Below, in pieces: positions 17,515 through 25,912 of a stretch of DNA of 64,000 nucleotides. A model generated the notes under the pieces. That model was not told where the DNA came from, searched no databases, and was given only the letters and a program-made list of their open reading frames with translations. How positions within the stretch are numbered: the first letter of the stretch is position 1; each line of letters opens with the position of its first letter. The translations under genes were made by a program, and so were the position numbers. Origin of the DNA: Pristimantibacillus sp052113225. Lineage in GTDB: Bacteria; Bacillota; Bacilli; Paenibacillales; Paenibacillaceae. Where the stretch lies: positions 186,001-250,000 of the forward strand of contig NZ_JBFRCT010000008.1 of the NCBI RefSeq assembly GCF_052113225.1. The letters are read 5' to 3'.

Positions 17515-17895
17515 ATGAGAATGGCCGAAGTAAGCGCTAAGTATGAGCTGTCACAGGATACGCTCCGTTATTATGAGCGGATCGGACTCATTCCTCCTGT
17601 TAACCGCAATAATAATGGCATTAGAGAATATAACGAAGATAATCTCCGGTGGGTTGAATTCATTAAATGTATGCGGAGTGCAGGTCTTCCCATCGAGGCA
17701 TTAATTGAATATGTAAACATGTTTCAACAAGGGGATAGCACCTTAAGTGCAAGAAAAGAGCTGCTGATCGAGCAGCGGGAGCAGCTTCGTCTTCGAATAG
17801 AGGAGATGGTCCAAACGATGGGGCGGCTTGACTCCAAAATTCAGAATTATGATCAATCGTTACATGAAACAGAAAAAACATTATCCAGACCTTAA
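17515..17895 (+). CDS. MerR family regulator, AdhR/NmlR-like
   Basis: A 126-residue MerR regulator. Residues 1-70 are the winged helix (ELSQDTLRYYERIGLIPP, then REYNEDNLRWVEFIKCMRSAGLP), followed by a coiled-coil dimer helix. A single cysteine at position 52 matches the redox- or aldehyde-sensing cysteine of AdhR. There is no C-terminal ligand domain, as expected for this group. ATG 17515 has TTGGAGGG upstream. It lies directly behind the alcohol dehydrogenase gene and both carry the same 19-bp-spacer promoter, so it is probably an autoregulated aldehyde/thiol stress sensor. Confidence 0.88.
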   Translation: MRMAEVSAKYELSQDTLRYYERIGLIPPVNRNNNGIREYNEDNLRWVEFIKCMRSAGLPIEALIEYVNMFQQGDSTLSARKELLIEQREQLRLRIEEMVQTMGRLDSKIQNYDQSLHETEKTLSRP

Positions 17896-17911
17896 CGAAC
17901 GAGGTCGGTTG

Positions 17912-17940
17912 AAAGCAGCCATTGGCTGCTTTTTCTTTTT
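17912..17940 (+). terminator. Terminator of the merR gene
   Basis: The stem AAAGCAGCC-ATT-GGCTGCTTT is followed by a T-rich run, 17 bp after the stop codon. Confidence 0.85.
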
Positions 17941-18106
17941 GTTCTTTCTTCATTTTTTCTGCACAAAAGCCCAAAAATAGACAAAAATAGCGACTTCATA
18001 CTGGAATTTTTGGGAGTTAAGTAGGATGTGAAGGAGAAGTGCAGGAAGTAAAATCGAGAGCGTGGAGCCCTTATCAGATGAAGTGCTCCACCTTTTTGAA
18101 GCTTTA

Positions 18107-18134
18107 AGAAACCGGTTTCATGAAACCGTTTTCT
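18107..18134. promoter_or_regulatory. Tandem operator upstream of the secreted GH30 gene
   Basis: Two abutting 14-bp sites of the form (T/A)GAAA-N4-TTTC(A/T): AGAAACCGGTTTCA and TGAAACCGTTTTCT. The second, extended by one base (18120-18134), also matches the cre consensus WTGNAANCGNWNNCW at every defined position. The 28-bp arrangement matches 22 of 28 bases with 59574-59601 in front of the other GH30 gene. An upstream hairpin (GTGGAGC...GCTCCAC, 18062-18091) followed by CTTTTT may be a leader terminator. Confidence 0.75.
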
Positions 18135-18171
18135 TAAACGTACGAATTCATCCATTTAAGGGGGAAAACGA

Positions 18172-21100
18172 TTGAAACCGTTCAAGCTTAAGAAACGCAC
18201 CGCTGCTGCGCTGCTCGGGACTGTAATCAGTGTTACCTCATTCGGAAGTCCAATTTATGCTGTAGAGGCAGTGAAACCGTCAGTCACGTATGATGCTGTG
18301 GTTAATGTAGACGCCTCAAAAACGTTCCAAACGATTGATAACTTCGGAGCATCTGACGCATGGTCGATGGAACAGCTCGGGAAGAATTGGACAGAAGCAA
18401 ATAAATCACGCGTGGCGGATCTGCTTTTCTCAAGAGATAAGGGGATTGGCTTAACTGCTTGGCGTTTCAATATTGGCGCCGGCTCTACGGAGACGGACAA
18501 AACCATTATCACAGATCCATGGCGTCGTGTGGAAACCTTCAAATCTGCGGAGAACGCAGCTTATGATTGGAGCAAGCAGGCTGGTCAGCAATGGTTCCTA
18601 AAGGCAGCTAAAGATAGAGGTGTCGATACTCTTATTGGTTTCGTAAACAGCCCGCCGGTATGGATGACGAAGAATGGCCATGCCCAGCCAGATTCAACAG
18701 TTGGTTCAACGAACTTGAAGGAAGGCTATGAAGATGAATTTGCTACCTTCCTGACAGACGTTATTGAACATTTCAAGAAGCAAGGCATTAATCTTAACTA
18801 CATCAGTCCGATCAATGAACCAACCTGGGATTGGAACAAAGCCGGCCAGGAAGGCAACCGATATAACAATGACGATATTAAACGGGTTATTCTTGAGCTG
18901 TACAGTCAACTGAAAGCTAAAGGGCTGAATACGCAGATCAGTGCACCGGACGGCGTCGAAATTACAGCTCTATTGGATGATGAAGTATTCAAATCTTTCT
19001 CGGGGCAAGAGAAATATACAGGTGGTTCAAACAGCCTTGGCGTAGGCAAATATCGTGAATACATTAAAGATCTGCTTGGTGATCCAGAGCTTCAGGAAGC
19101 GGTTGGCCATCATATTGCTGCTCATTCCTACTGGGGCGATTACAGCAAACCGGGTGATGACCGATATGGCACATTAAGAGATCTGCTGTTCTCCAATTTG
19201 AACAAATATGATCAACAAGCGGTCTATTGGATGAGTGAATACTGTATTCTTGGGGATTACGGCCCTGGACGGGACCTCGGCATTGATCCTGCTCTCTATA
19301 TTGCCAAGACCATTCATTTTGATCTGTCCAAAGCAAATGCCTCCGCATGGCAGTGGTGGACGGCTGTATCAGCAGGCGATTACAAGGATGGTCTGATCTA
19401 TACCGACTACCATAATCCAGGCGATGAGCAAAATATTCTCACTTCCAAAATGTTCTGGACGCTTGGCAACTACAGTAAATTTATCCGTCCAGGCGCTGAA
19501 CGTATCGCATTAACTGGACTTGATGAAGATGCTCGTAACGGAGCATTGCTGGGTTCGGCGTACAAACATGACAAAGAGAATACAGTCACGACAGTGTTCG
19601 TTAATGATAGTGCAAAAGAGCAGCATATTAAGGTGGAATTAAGCGGTATCGATAAACATGAAGAGGTTAATGTGCTGAAGCCGTATGTTACTTCGGCTGA
19701 CAAAGATTTAACAAGAGGTGCAGATATCCCTGCTTCGGCAGATGGCTCCTTTGATGCTGTCATTCCTGCTCGTTCGATCGTAACGTTGAATGGAGATGTT
19801 GTGAATGAGCATAAGAAACCGGATGCTCCGCAGATTGTGAATGTTCAGACGCTTAACAAAGGACTGAAGGTAGATTTTAAAGCTCCAAAAGGCGCTTATA
19901 AATACGAAGTGGAATACGGCATCAAGAATGATAAAAAGGTACTGAAATTAGCGAACATGACGACGGATTCGTTTATTCTGCAAGGTCTGAAGAACGATGA
20001 ACAGTATGATGTGACGGTCCGTGCGGGCAATGACGACGGATTTGGCCCTTCATCCAAACGTGTATATGGAACGCCTAAGCTGCTTGCTCCTACTGGTGTA
20101 AAAGCTGCGGGGAACGATGGTGGTTTTACCATTACTTACGATACACAGATCGGTATACCATCTTATCGTGTTCGTTATGGCACCAAGCAAGGGCAGTATG
20201 ACAAGCAATATGTGACCCAAGAAATGAATGGCAAAATTCAAATCAATGGACTTGCAAACGGATCCATTTATTACGGCATAGTTGAAGCGCTAGATGGCAA
20301 GAACTCAAGCAAACCAACATCTGAATTTAAAGTGCAACCAGATATTGCGGCGCCAGGTAAGCTTGTCGTTATACCGGGCAATGGGGAGGCTCTTCTTACC
20401 TTTGGTTCCGTTGAAGGAGCGACTGGTTATACCGTACAAACCTCGCTGAACAATAATGTCCAGCAGATTAGCAGCAACAAGACGGTACTGACCGGTTTAA
20501 CAAACGGTAAAGCTGCAACTATTCGCGTATCGACAGTTGGCAAAGGAGGTAAAGGTACTGGCTATGCCGAAACGTCGTTAACACCTGCTAATAGTGAAAT
20601 CCGCTTCAAGGATGATTTTACAAGTAGTGATCTCACAGGCTACAAACAGGATATAAGCAAATGGGTTATGGAAGATGGTCTGCTCAAGCATGTTTCCGGC
20701 GGTAATAACCGTGGTGAGATAGGGGTTAACAATCTGACGGTGATTGATGGGACAATTACGGCAGTTGCGAAGCATGCTCTAGGTGAAGCGGATTGGGGCG
20801 TTACTTTCCGCGGCGGCAGTTATTCTAAGGGTTACATGTTTGGTTTCGAGAACGGCATTCTGGTTCTTCGCCGGGATGGTCAGAACCTAGCCGATGCTGT
20901 TCCTTTCTCAGCAAAATTAGGTGAGTATTATAAAATGGAAGTCCGGTTGGATGGTCAGCATATTCAGGCTTATCTCGACGGGAAATTGATCTTTGATGTA
21001 AAGGATTCGGTGTACACGAGTGGACGTGTTGGGCTTCATAGCTGGGCCGATGCACAATTCGCTTATCTGCAAGTGGCAAGAGAACCGCAAAACCTGACTT

Positions 21101-21843
21101 CAAGCCCGGAAATTTACCAGATCAAAGAAGGCTCTGAGCAAGTTGTTTTGCACTTTAGAGAGGTCGACGGAGCAGACTCCTATGTGATCCGATATGCTCC
21201 AGTTTCTGGAGGAGCCTCCACAGAAGTTGCGGCAACTCCAGGGTCCTCTATTGTAACGGATCTCCAGAATGATACGGCATATTCGTTTAAAGTTGTTGCG
21301 ATTCGAGGTACGGTAGAGTCGGAGTCAGCAGCAATGGATGCAACACCTAACCAGAATAATAATGTCGTATACTACGCAGATGCTGGTGACGGAACACCAA
21401 GTCAGATTGAGGATGGAGAAGTGCTTGGTATTCTTCAATCGCAAGAAGAACAGGAGTACAGCATTGATCCAGTCACGGGCATGAAGTGGGGTTACGAGGC
21501 AGATAACGGACAGACATGGGCTCAGACTTCTCCTGTAGATGCTTATGAGACGATCCGTCAATATGATGGCAATGAGAATGGAAAAGGAATCGCTTACCGC
21601 TTCCAACTGCCTAACGGTACGTACAAGGTGACAGTTGGCTTCTATGATCCGTGGAAGTCTAGTGACCGGAACATGAACCTGACGATTAATGGAGAAACGG
21701 TATTGACCAATTATGTCATTGGCTCAAATCGTGAATCAAAAGAATACGACAATATTACCGTGACTGACGGCGAGATCATTGTAAAAGCGGTTAAAGCAGG
21801 CAACTCCAAGCCGATGATCAGTTGGATTAAGATCGAGAAGTAA
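18172..21843 (+). CDS. Secreted GH30 glycanase with FN3, LamG-like and malectin-like modules
   Basis: A 1223-residue exported enzyme. A signal peptide occupies about residues 1-30. A GH30 catalytic domain (about 45-545) follows, with acid/base E216 in SPINEP and nucleophile E356 in YWMSEYC. Phrases such as QEGNRYNNDDI recall endo-beta-1,6-galactanases of this family. After it come three fibronectin III modules (about 548-805), a LamG/DUF1080-like jelly-roll domain (about 810-980), a fourth FN3 (about 985-1065) and a malectin-like carbohydrate-binding domain to the end. The TTG start at 18172 has AAGGGGGA upstream. It is a single-gene unit with its own operator and terminator. Substrate specificity within GH30 is inferred, not proven. 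Confidence 0.88.
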   Translation: MKPFKLKKRTAAALLGTVISVTSFGSPIYAVEAVKPSVTYDAVVNVDASKTFQTIDNFGASDAWSMEQLGKNWTEANKSRVADLLFSRDKGIGLTAWRFNIGAGSTETDKTIITDPWRRVETFKSAENAAYDWSKQAGQQWFLKAAKDRGVDTLIGFVNSPPVWMTKNGHAQPDSTVGSTNLKEGYEDEFATFLTDVIEHFKKQGINLNYISPINEPTWDWNKAGQEGNRYNNDDIKRVILELYSQLKAKGLNTQISAPDGVEITALLDDEVFKSFSGQEKYTGGSNSLGVGKYREYIKDLLGDPELQEAVGHHIAAHSYWGDYSKPGDDRYGTLRDLLFSNLNKYDQQAVYWMSEYCILGDYGPGRDLGIDPALYIAKTIHFDLSKANASAWQWWTAVSAGDYKDGLIYTDYHNPGDEQNILTSKMFWTLGNYSKFIRPGAERIALTGLDEDARNGALLGSAYKHDKENTVTTVFVNDSAKEQHIKVELSGIDKHEEVNVLKPYVTSADKDLTRGADIPASADGSFDAVIPARSIVTLNGDVVNEHKKPDAPQIVNVQTLNKGLKVDFKAPKGAYKYEVEYGIKNDKKVLKLANMTTDSFILQGLKNDEQYDVTVRAGNDDGFGPSSKRVYGTPKLLAPTGVKAAGNDGGFTITYDTQIGIPSYRVRYGTKQGQYDKQYVTQEMNGKIQINGLANGSIYYGIVEALDGKNSSKPTSEFKVQPDIAAPGKLVVIPGNGEALLTFGSVEGATGYTVQTSLNNNVQQISSNKTVLTGLTNGKAATIRVSTVGKGGKGTGYAETSLTPANSEIRFKDDFTSSDLTGYKQDISKWVMEDGLLKHVSGGNNRGEIGVNNLTVIDGTITAVAKHALGEADWGVTFRGGSYSKGYMFGFENGILVLRRDGQNLADAVPFSAKLGEYYKMEVRLDGQHIQAYLDGKLIFDVKDSVYTSGRVGLHSWADAQFAYLQVAREPQNLTSSPEIYQIKEGSEQVVLHFREVDGADSYVIRYAPVSGGASTEVAATPGSSIVTDLQNDTAYSFKVVAIRGTVESESAAMDATPNQNNNVVYYADAGDGTPSQIEDGEVLGILQSQEEQEYSIDPVTGMKWGYEADNGQTWAQTSPVDAYETIRQYDGNENGKGIAYRFQLPNGTYKVTVGFYDPWKSSDRNMNLTINGETVLTNYVIGSNRESKEYDNITVTDGEIIVKAVKAGNSKPMISWIKIEK

Positions 21844-21862
21844 AACGGAATTATCATGGAAG

Positions 21863-21893
21863 AGGCATGTGCAACCTGCACATGCCTTTTTTA
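21863..21893 (+). terminator. Terminator of the secreted GH30 gene
   Basis: A perfect 11-bp stem AGGCATGTGCA/TGCACATGCCT with loop ACC, followed by TTTTT, 20 bp after the stop. Confidence 0.92.
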
Positions 21894-21949
21894 TTGTTTG
21901 TAGTGAAATTATTCAACCAGCTTCTGAATTTAACGGCATGTTACCTTAA

Positions 21950-22129
21950 ATTGTCGATCGATCCGCGGACATCAGCGTTAACGGCGGAACAGCCAAGAAA
22001 GTGTATTTCCGCAATACACTAGGCTGGTCCAACTTCCGGACTACAGTTGTGGATGTAACCCTGCAGGCAGGTAACAACACCATTACATTCTCCAATGCTA
22101 ACTGCCTAGCTTATAATTCCACCGTCTGA
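21950..22129 (+). pseudogene. Remnant of a CBM6/CBM35-type carbohydrate-binding module
   Basis: An open stretch of 59 codons with no start and a stop just upstream. It reads as the C-terminal part of a galactose-binding-like module: DISVNGGTAKKVYF, then TTVVDVTLQAGNNTITFSNA, the typical ending of CBM6/35 domains. The catalytic part it once belonged to is gone. It lies between the GH30 terminator and the stress-protein gene, whose 3' end it overlaps by about 19 bp. Likely debris of a second secreted glycanase gene. Confidence 0.72.
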
Positions 22130-22590
22130 TTGAGCTCCGTACCTTCTGTATTTTTCCCCATCAGTCTATTGAACAAGAATTTCACCATCTTGAACTTATT
22201 GCCGGAATCCCAATACTCGGCTGTCTCGGCGTTAACCTTGATCAGAACGAGATTTGGATCATCATATGTGGTTTCCAGCAATTCTTCATAGGCTTTGTTC
22301 CAGAACTCTTTTATTTTCTCCGCGCTTTCCACAAGTTCAGCTTCACCGCGTATGGAAACGAATGATTTGTCTGCATAGGCAACATTAACTTGCTTATTCC
22401 GGCACAATTCATGGAATTTTCCTGTATCTTTCTTCGTCAGGAACCACAGACTGCCATCAAACTCGACGTCCTGCGTTTTCATCGGGCGTGAGACCAGGCC
22501 ATCTTCTGATACCGTTGTGAGCATCGCGATTTCAATGTCTTTAATTAACTCACGGACCTTCTCAACTGCTTCTTTTGTGTTTGGATTCAT
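22111..22590 (-). CDS. Pyridoxamine 5'-phosphate oxidase-fold general stress protein (GSP26-like)
   Basis: A 159-residue split-barrel flavin-binding-fold protein resembling Bacillus YdaG/general stress protein 26. Recognisable phrases are IAMLTTVSEDGLVSRPM, LWFLTKKDTGKFHEL and VSIRGEAELV. The function is probably flavin or F420-like cofactor binding in stress; no enzyme reaction is assigned. ATG 22590 is preferred because GAGGTGAT, an extended match to the 16S tail, lies just upstream; in-frame GTG 22599 and ATG 22596 overlap it. It is divergent from the T-box leader region. Its stop overlaps the carbohydrate-binding remnant. Confidence 0.85.
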   Translation of the reverse strand: MNPNTKEAVEKVRELIKDIEIAMLTTVSEDGLVSRPMKTQDVEFDGSLWFLTKKDTGKFHELCRNKQVNVAYADKSFVSIRGEAELVESAEKIKEFWNKAYEELLETTYDDPNLVLIKVNAETAEYWDSGNKFKMVKFLFNRLMGKNTEGTELNQTVEL

Positions 22591-22728
22591 TCTCATCACC
22601 TCGTCTGAAATTTATGTATCGATATAGTATTACACACGATTCGCTGCTCCAAACCAGATGCGACAAGGGTAGAATAAATCTTAATGGACGTTTTTGCCGG
22701 AGGGTTAAGGGCAATGAGCGGAATAGCA

Positions 22729-22760
22729 TTTACAAAAAAGGGAATTATTCGTATTATAAT
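22729..22760 (+). promoter_or_regulatory. Promoter of the T-box transcript
   Basis: TTTACA at 22729-22734 and a run containing TATTAT (22752-22757, 17-bp spacer) and TATAAT (22755-22760, 20-bp spacer). Either is usable. It precedes the T-box leader by a short distance. Confidence 0.55.
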
Positions 22761-22769
22761 AAGCAACTA

Positions 22770-23056
22770 TTCAAACGCAATGAAGAGAAGAGTAAGGGAA
22801 TATCGTACTCATACAGAGAGCTCCGGCAGCTGAGAAGGAGCAGAGAACCTTTCCCCGAACCAAGTCTCTGAGCAGCATGCTGGATCCTTCACTGGTGATA
22901 GCATGACGGGTGCTCCCGTTACAGGGCTAGAGTATAAGCATTGCCAAGCAATGCCGTACTTGAAGAGTTTAATATGGCGACATATTAATAAACTGGGGTG
23001 GCACCGCGAAACTTCGTCCCCAAGACATAACTGTCTTGGAGGTGAAGTTTTTTTGT
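22770..23056 (+). ncRNA. T-box leader of the glutaminyl-tRNA synthetase-like gene
   Basis: A tRNA-sensing leader. The T-box sequence GGGTGGCACCGCG is at 22996-23008. It is followed by a terminator (23009-23056) whose outer stem AAACTTC/GAAGTTT and inner stem CAAGACA/TGTCTTG enclose a short loop and end in TTTTTTT. The upstream part is rich in purine motifs of stem I (AGAGAG near 22815, AGTAAGG near 22791). A candidate specifier CAA (Gln) lies at 22861-22863 in GAACCAAG. Uncharged tRNA-Gln would stabilise the antiterminator and switch on the downstream synthetase. Confidence 0.85.
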
Positions 23057-23104
23057 TTTGTTTCAGAGTCTCAGTTGTTTCTATTCCAAAAGGAGGAATG
23101 TGCA

Positions 23105-24777
23105 ATGGAAAACGAACATTTAGCGGATCACCACATGTTTAGACTTATCAATGAGGAGCTGGAGCAAAGGCCCTTCAGCAGGGAAATGTGTACACGCCAC
23201 CTGAGCCTAATGGTTATCTTCATATTGGGAGCGCGTATGCGATCCACATGAATTATACAATTGCTGAACACTATAACGGAGCTTTTCATTTACGGTTTGA
23301 TGATACCAATCCACTTAAAGAGGATATTGAGTATGTGAACGCGATTATTGAGGACATCAGGTGGCTTGGATACGATCCGAAAGATCACATTTTCTATGGA
23401 TCCGATTACGCGGACGTGATCTGCAAGGCAGCAATCTCGTTAATCGAACAAGGAAAGGCATACGTTTGTGATCTGACGCCAGACGAATTATCAGAGTATC
23501 GCGGGACATTAACGGAGCCGGGGCGGAACAGTCCTTATCGGGATCGTTCGATAGAGGAAAATCTGGAGCTGTTCGAGCGTATGAAAAATGAAGCTTTTCC
23601 TGCTGGGGCCAAGGTTTTACGCGCAAAAATAAATATGGCCTCGCCGAATATGAATCTTCGTGATCCTGTTTTGTATCGTATTATCTATGCTGAACATTAC
23701 AGAACAAAAAATGATTGGTGCATTTATCCGATGTACGATTTTGCCCATCCGATTCAAGACGCGATTGAAGGAATTACCTATTCTTTATGTTCCATTGAAT
23801 TCAAGGATCACCGGACCTTGTACGAGTGGGTTCTTAATGAATTGGAGATTGCAGAGCCTCCGCGGCAAAGAGAGTTTGGCCGTCTAAGCTTAACAGGCGT
23901 AGTAACGAGTAAACGGTTTTTGAGGCAGCTGGTGGAAGGCAGCTACGTTGAAGGCTGGGATGATCCTAGACTTCCAACCATTCGAGGCTTAAGACGAAGA
24001 GGCTATACACCAGAAAGCATACGTAACTTTATTGAGGAAATCGGGAGCATTCGAACACAAAGTACCGTAGATATTTCGCTGCTGGACCATTTTGTTAGGC
24101 AGCACCTGAAGGGGAAAGTGGTCAGCATCATGGCTGTTATGCAGCCTTTAAAGGTTGTTATAACGAACTACCCGGAAGAGGATGTAGAGTTGTTATCGAT
24201 TGAAAACAACAGCGAAAACGAGGCTCTGGGAAAAAGAGAGGTTCCTTTCTCAAGAACGATATATATCGAGCGGGACGATTTTATGGAGAAGCCTGTCAAA
24301 GGGTTTCACCGGCTTAGTCCAAAAGGTGAAGTAAGACTTAAGGGAGCTTATTTTATCAGGTGCGAAGAAGTAATTAAGGATCCCGATACAGACGAGGTTA
24401 TTGAGCTGCGTTGTACCTACGATCAAGCTACAAAGAGTGGTTTAGGATTCACTGGACGCAAAGTTAAGGGGACGATTCATTGGATCTCGGCCAACCATTG
24501 TGTGAAGGCTGATGTTAATCTGTATGAGAAATTGCTTCTAGAGGAAGACCTTCCTAAAGATAGTGAAGATTGGACAACAAAGCTGAATCCTGAATCACTG
24601 GTACGCGAAAAGGACGTTCTTATGGAAGCATGGGTTGAACATACCCGTCCCGAGGAGAAATTTCAGTTCTTACGTCACGGATATTTTTGCGTAGATAGGA
24701 AGAAAGAGAATAGTGATCGAATAGTGTTTAATCGGATCGTATCCTTGAAGGATTCTTGGAATAAACCTAAAACTTGA
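23105..24777 (+). pseudogene. glnS: Glutaminyl-tRNA synthetase-like gene with frameshift and altered signature motifs
   Basis: Class I synthetase of the GlnRS type. The ATG at 23105 has AAAAGGAGG 8 nt upstream and opens MENEHLADHHMFRLI...SREMCTR. The frame is then lost near 23196, and the family sequence continues in another frame (PPEPNGYLHIG...) to 24777. A net loss of 1 or 4 nt explains this; 4 nt would restore the usual TRFPPEPNG. The HIGH signature reads HIGS, and the MSK signature reads TSK (VVTSKRFL). The rest is full length, with LRFDDTNP, GWDDPRLPTIRGLRRRGYTPESIR and an anticodon-binding region. A T-box leader precedes it. It may be a decaying or specialised paralogue; sequencing error is possible for the frameshift but not for both motif changes. 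Confidence 0.8.
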
Positions 24778-24826
24778 TAAACAATATCTATAGTTGAGAT
24801 AAAAACATTAAAGCATTGTTTATCAA
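24774..24826. repeat. 12-bp perfect inverted repeat across the synthetase stop
   Basis: TTGATAAACAAT (24774-24785) and ATTGTTTATCAA (24815-24826) are perfect inverses 29 bp apart, spanning the stop codon and the gap to the DUF2332 gene. No T run follows, so an operator or RNA-processing hairpin is as likely as a terminator. Confidence 0.7.
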
Positions 24827-24871
24827 CCAAACATGATATCATACGACTATCTGGAAAAGGTGGTGTGTGTT

Positions 24872-25897
24872 GTGGATCTCCTTGGACTTTCCGATCGATT
24901 TAAACTTTTTGCAGAAAGAGAATGCAAGGATTCAAGTCGTCTATATGAACACTTGGCACATCATATTGCTAATGAACCCTGGCTTCTAGAGCTTGCCGCT
25001 CATTCGAAGCCAGGGCAACCAATACCTAATCTCTTGTTTGGTGCTGTTCATTATTTGCTGTTGAATGGGACGGAGCATGAACTCGCTCAGTATTATGCAA
25101 GCATCGTAAAAGAACCGGAGGAATCTTCCGGTGCCTTTAAGTGGTTTAGACTATTTTGCAAACAGTATGAGAATGAGATTATTCCCATCCTGGAAAACAA
25201 GCTGGTACAGACAAATGAAGTACGGCGCTGCGCTTATTTGTATCCTAGTTTTTGCTATATTCATAGCCTCACACGAAAGCCGTTATCCCTTATAGAAATT
25301 GGTACAAGTGCAGGGTTACAGCTGCTCTGGGATAAATACAGCTACTCCTATAACTCATCACCAGTGTATGGTAATGAGCATACCTCTCTGATTATCACTT
25401 CAGAAATTAGAGGCGATAATCAACCGTTTCTATTCGAAAAAAGTCCTCCTGTAACATCCAGAGTCGGGATCGATCTCCATGTAAATAACCTTAATCACGC
25501 TGAGGATTATCTTTGGCTAAAAGCATTAATCTGGCCGGAGCATAAAGAAAGAATTGCTTATTTCCAAGCAGCTGCTAAATGTTTAACGAGATACCAAGTT
25601 GAATTATTAGAGGGAAACGGGGTTGAGCTTCTTCCACACATGATCTCGAACATATCTGATGACTCCACCATTTGTATTTTTCATACACATGTTGCTAATC
25701 AAATTCCACTAGAAGAGAAGATTAGGCTATGTGAGTATATTAAGGCGCTTGGTAAACAAAGAGATGTGTTTCACCTCTATAACAATATGTGGGATACGGA
25801 CCTTCATCTCGATTATTATTTTAATGGTATAGAACATAAGATCACACTTGCTGAAACAGAGGGTCACGGGCGATGGTTTAGGTGGAAAATAGAATAG
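24872..25897 (+). CDS. DUF2332 family protein
   Basis: A protein of 341 residues from GTG 24872 (354 if the ATG at 24833 is used). It matches the DUF2332 layout: N-terminal LSDRFKLFAERECKDSSRLYEHLA, central SLIEIGTSAGLQLLWDKY and C-terminal IFHTHVANQIP. The central phrase resembles an S-adenosylmethionine-binding loop, but no function is established for the family. GTG 24872 is preferred because AAAAGGTGG lies 8 nt upstream, while the ATG has no ribosome site. Cytoplasmic, no membrane segments. It lies 15 bp before the serine hydrolase and is probably co-transcribed with it. Confidence 0.82.
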   Translation: MDLLGLSDRFKLFAERECKDSSRLYEHLAHHIANEPWLLELAAHSKPGQPIPNLLFGAVHYLLLNGTEHELAQYYASIVKEPEESSGAFKWFRLFCKQYENEIIPILENKLVQTNEVRRCAYLYPSFCYIHSLTRKPLSLIEIGTSAGLQLLWDKYSYSYNSSPVYGNEHTSLIITSEIRGDNQPFLFEKSPPVTSRVGIDLHVNNLNHAEDYLWLKALIWPEHKERIAYFQAAAKCLTRYQVELLEGNGVELLPHMISNISDDSTICIFHTHVANQIPLEEKIRLCEYIKALGKQRDVFHLYNNMWDTDLHLDYYFNGIEHKITLAETEGHGRWFRWKIE

Positions 25898-25912
25898 AGA
25901 GGTGAGATCAAT

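Noticed and set aside
23186..23200. Programmed frameshift in the GlnRS-like gene
   Set aside because: No slippery heptamer, no downstream pseudoknot evident, and programmed shifting is unknown in this family; a small deletion or sequencing error is simpler.
23188..24777. Taking the GTG at 23188 as the true start of the synthetase
   Set aside because: It has no ribosome site and would remove the conserved N-terminal segment that is present in the other frame behind an excellent ribosome site at 23105.
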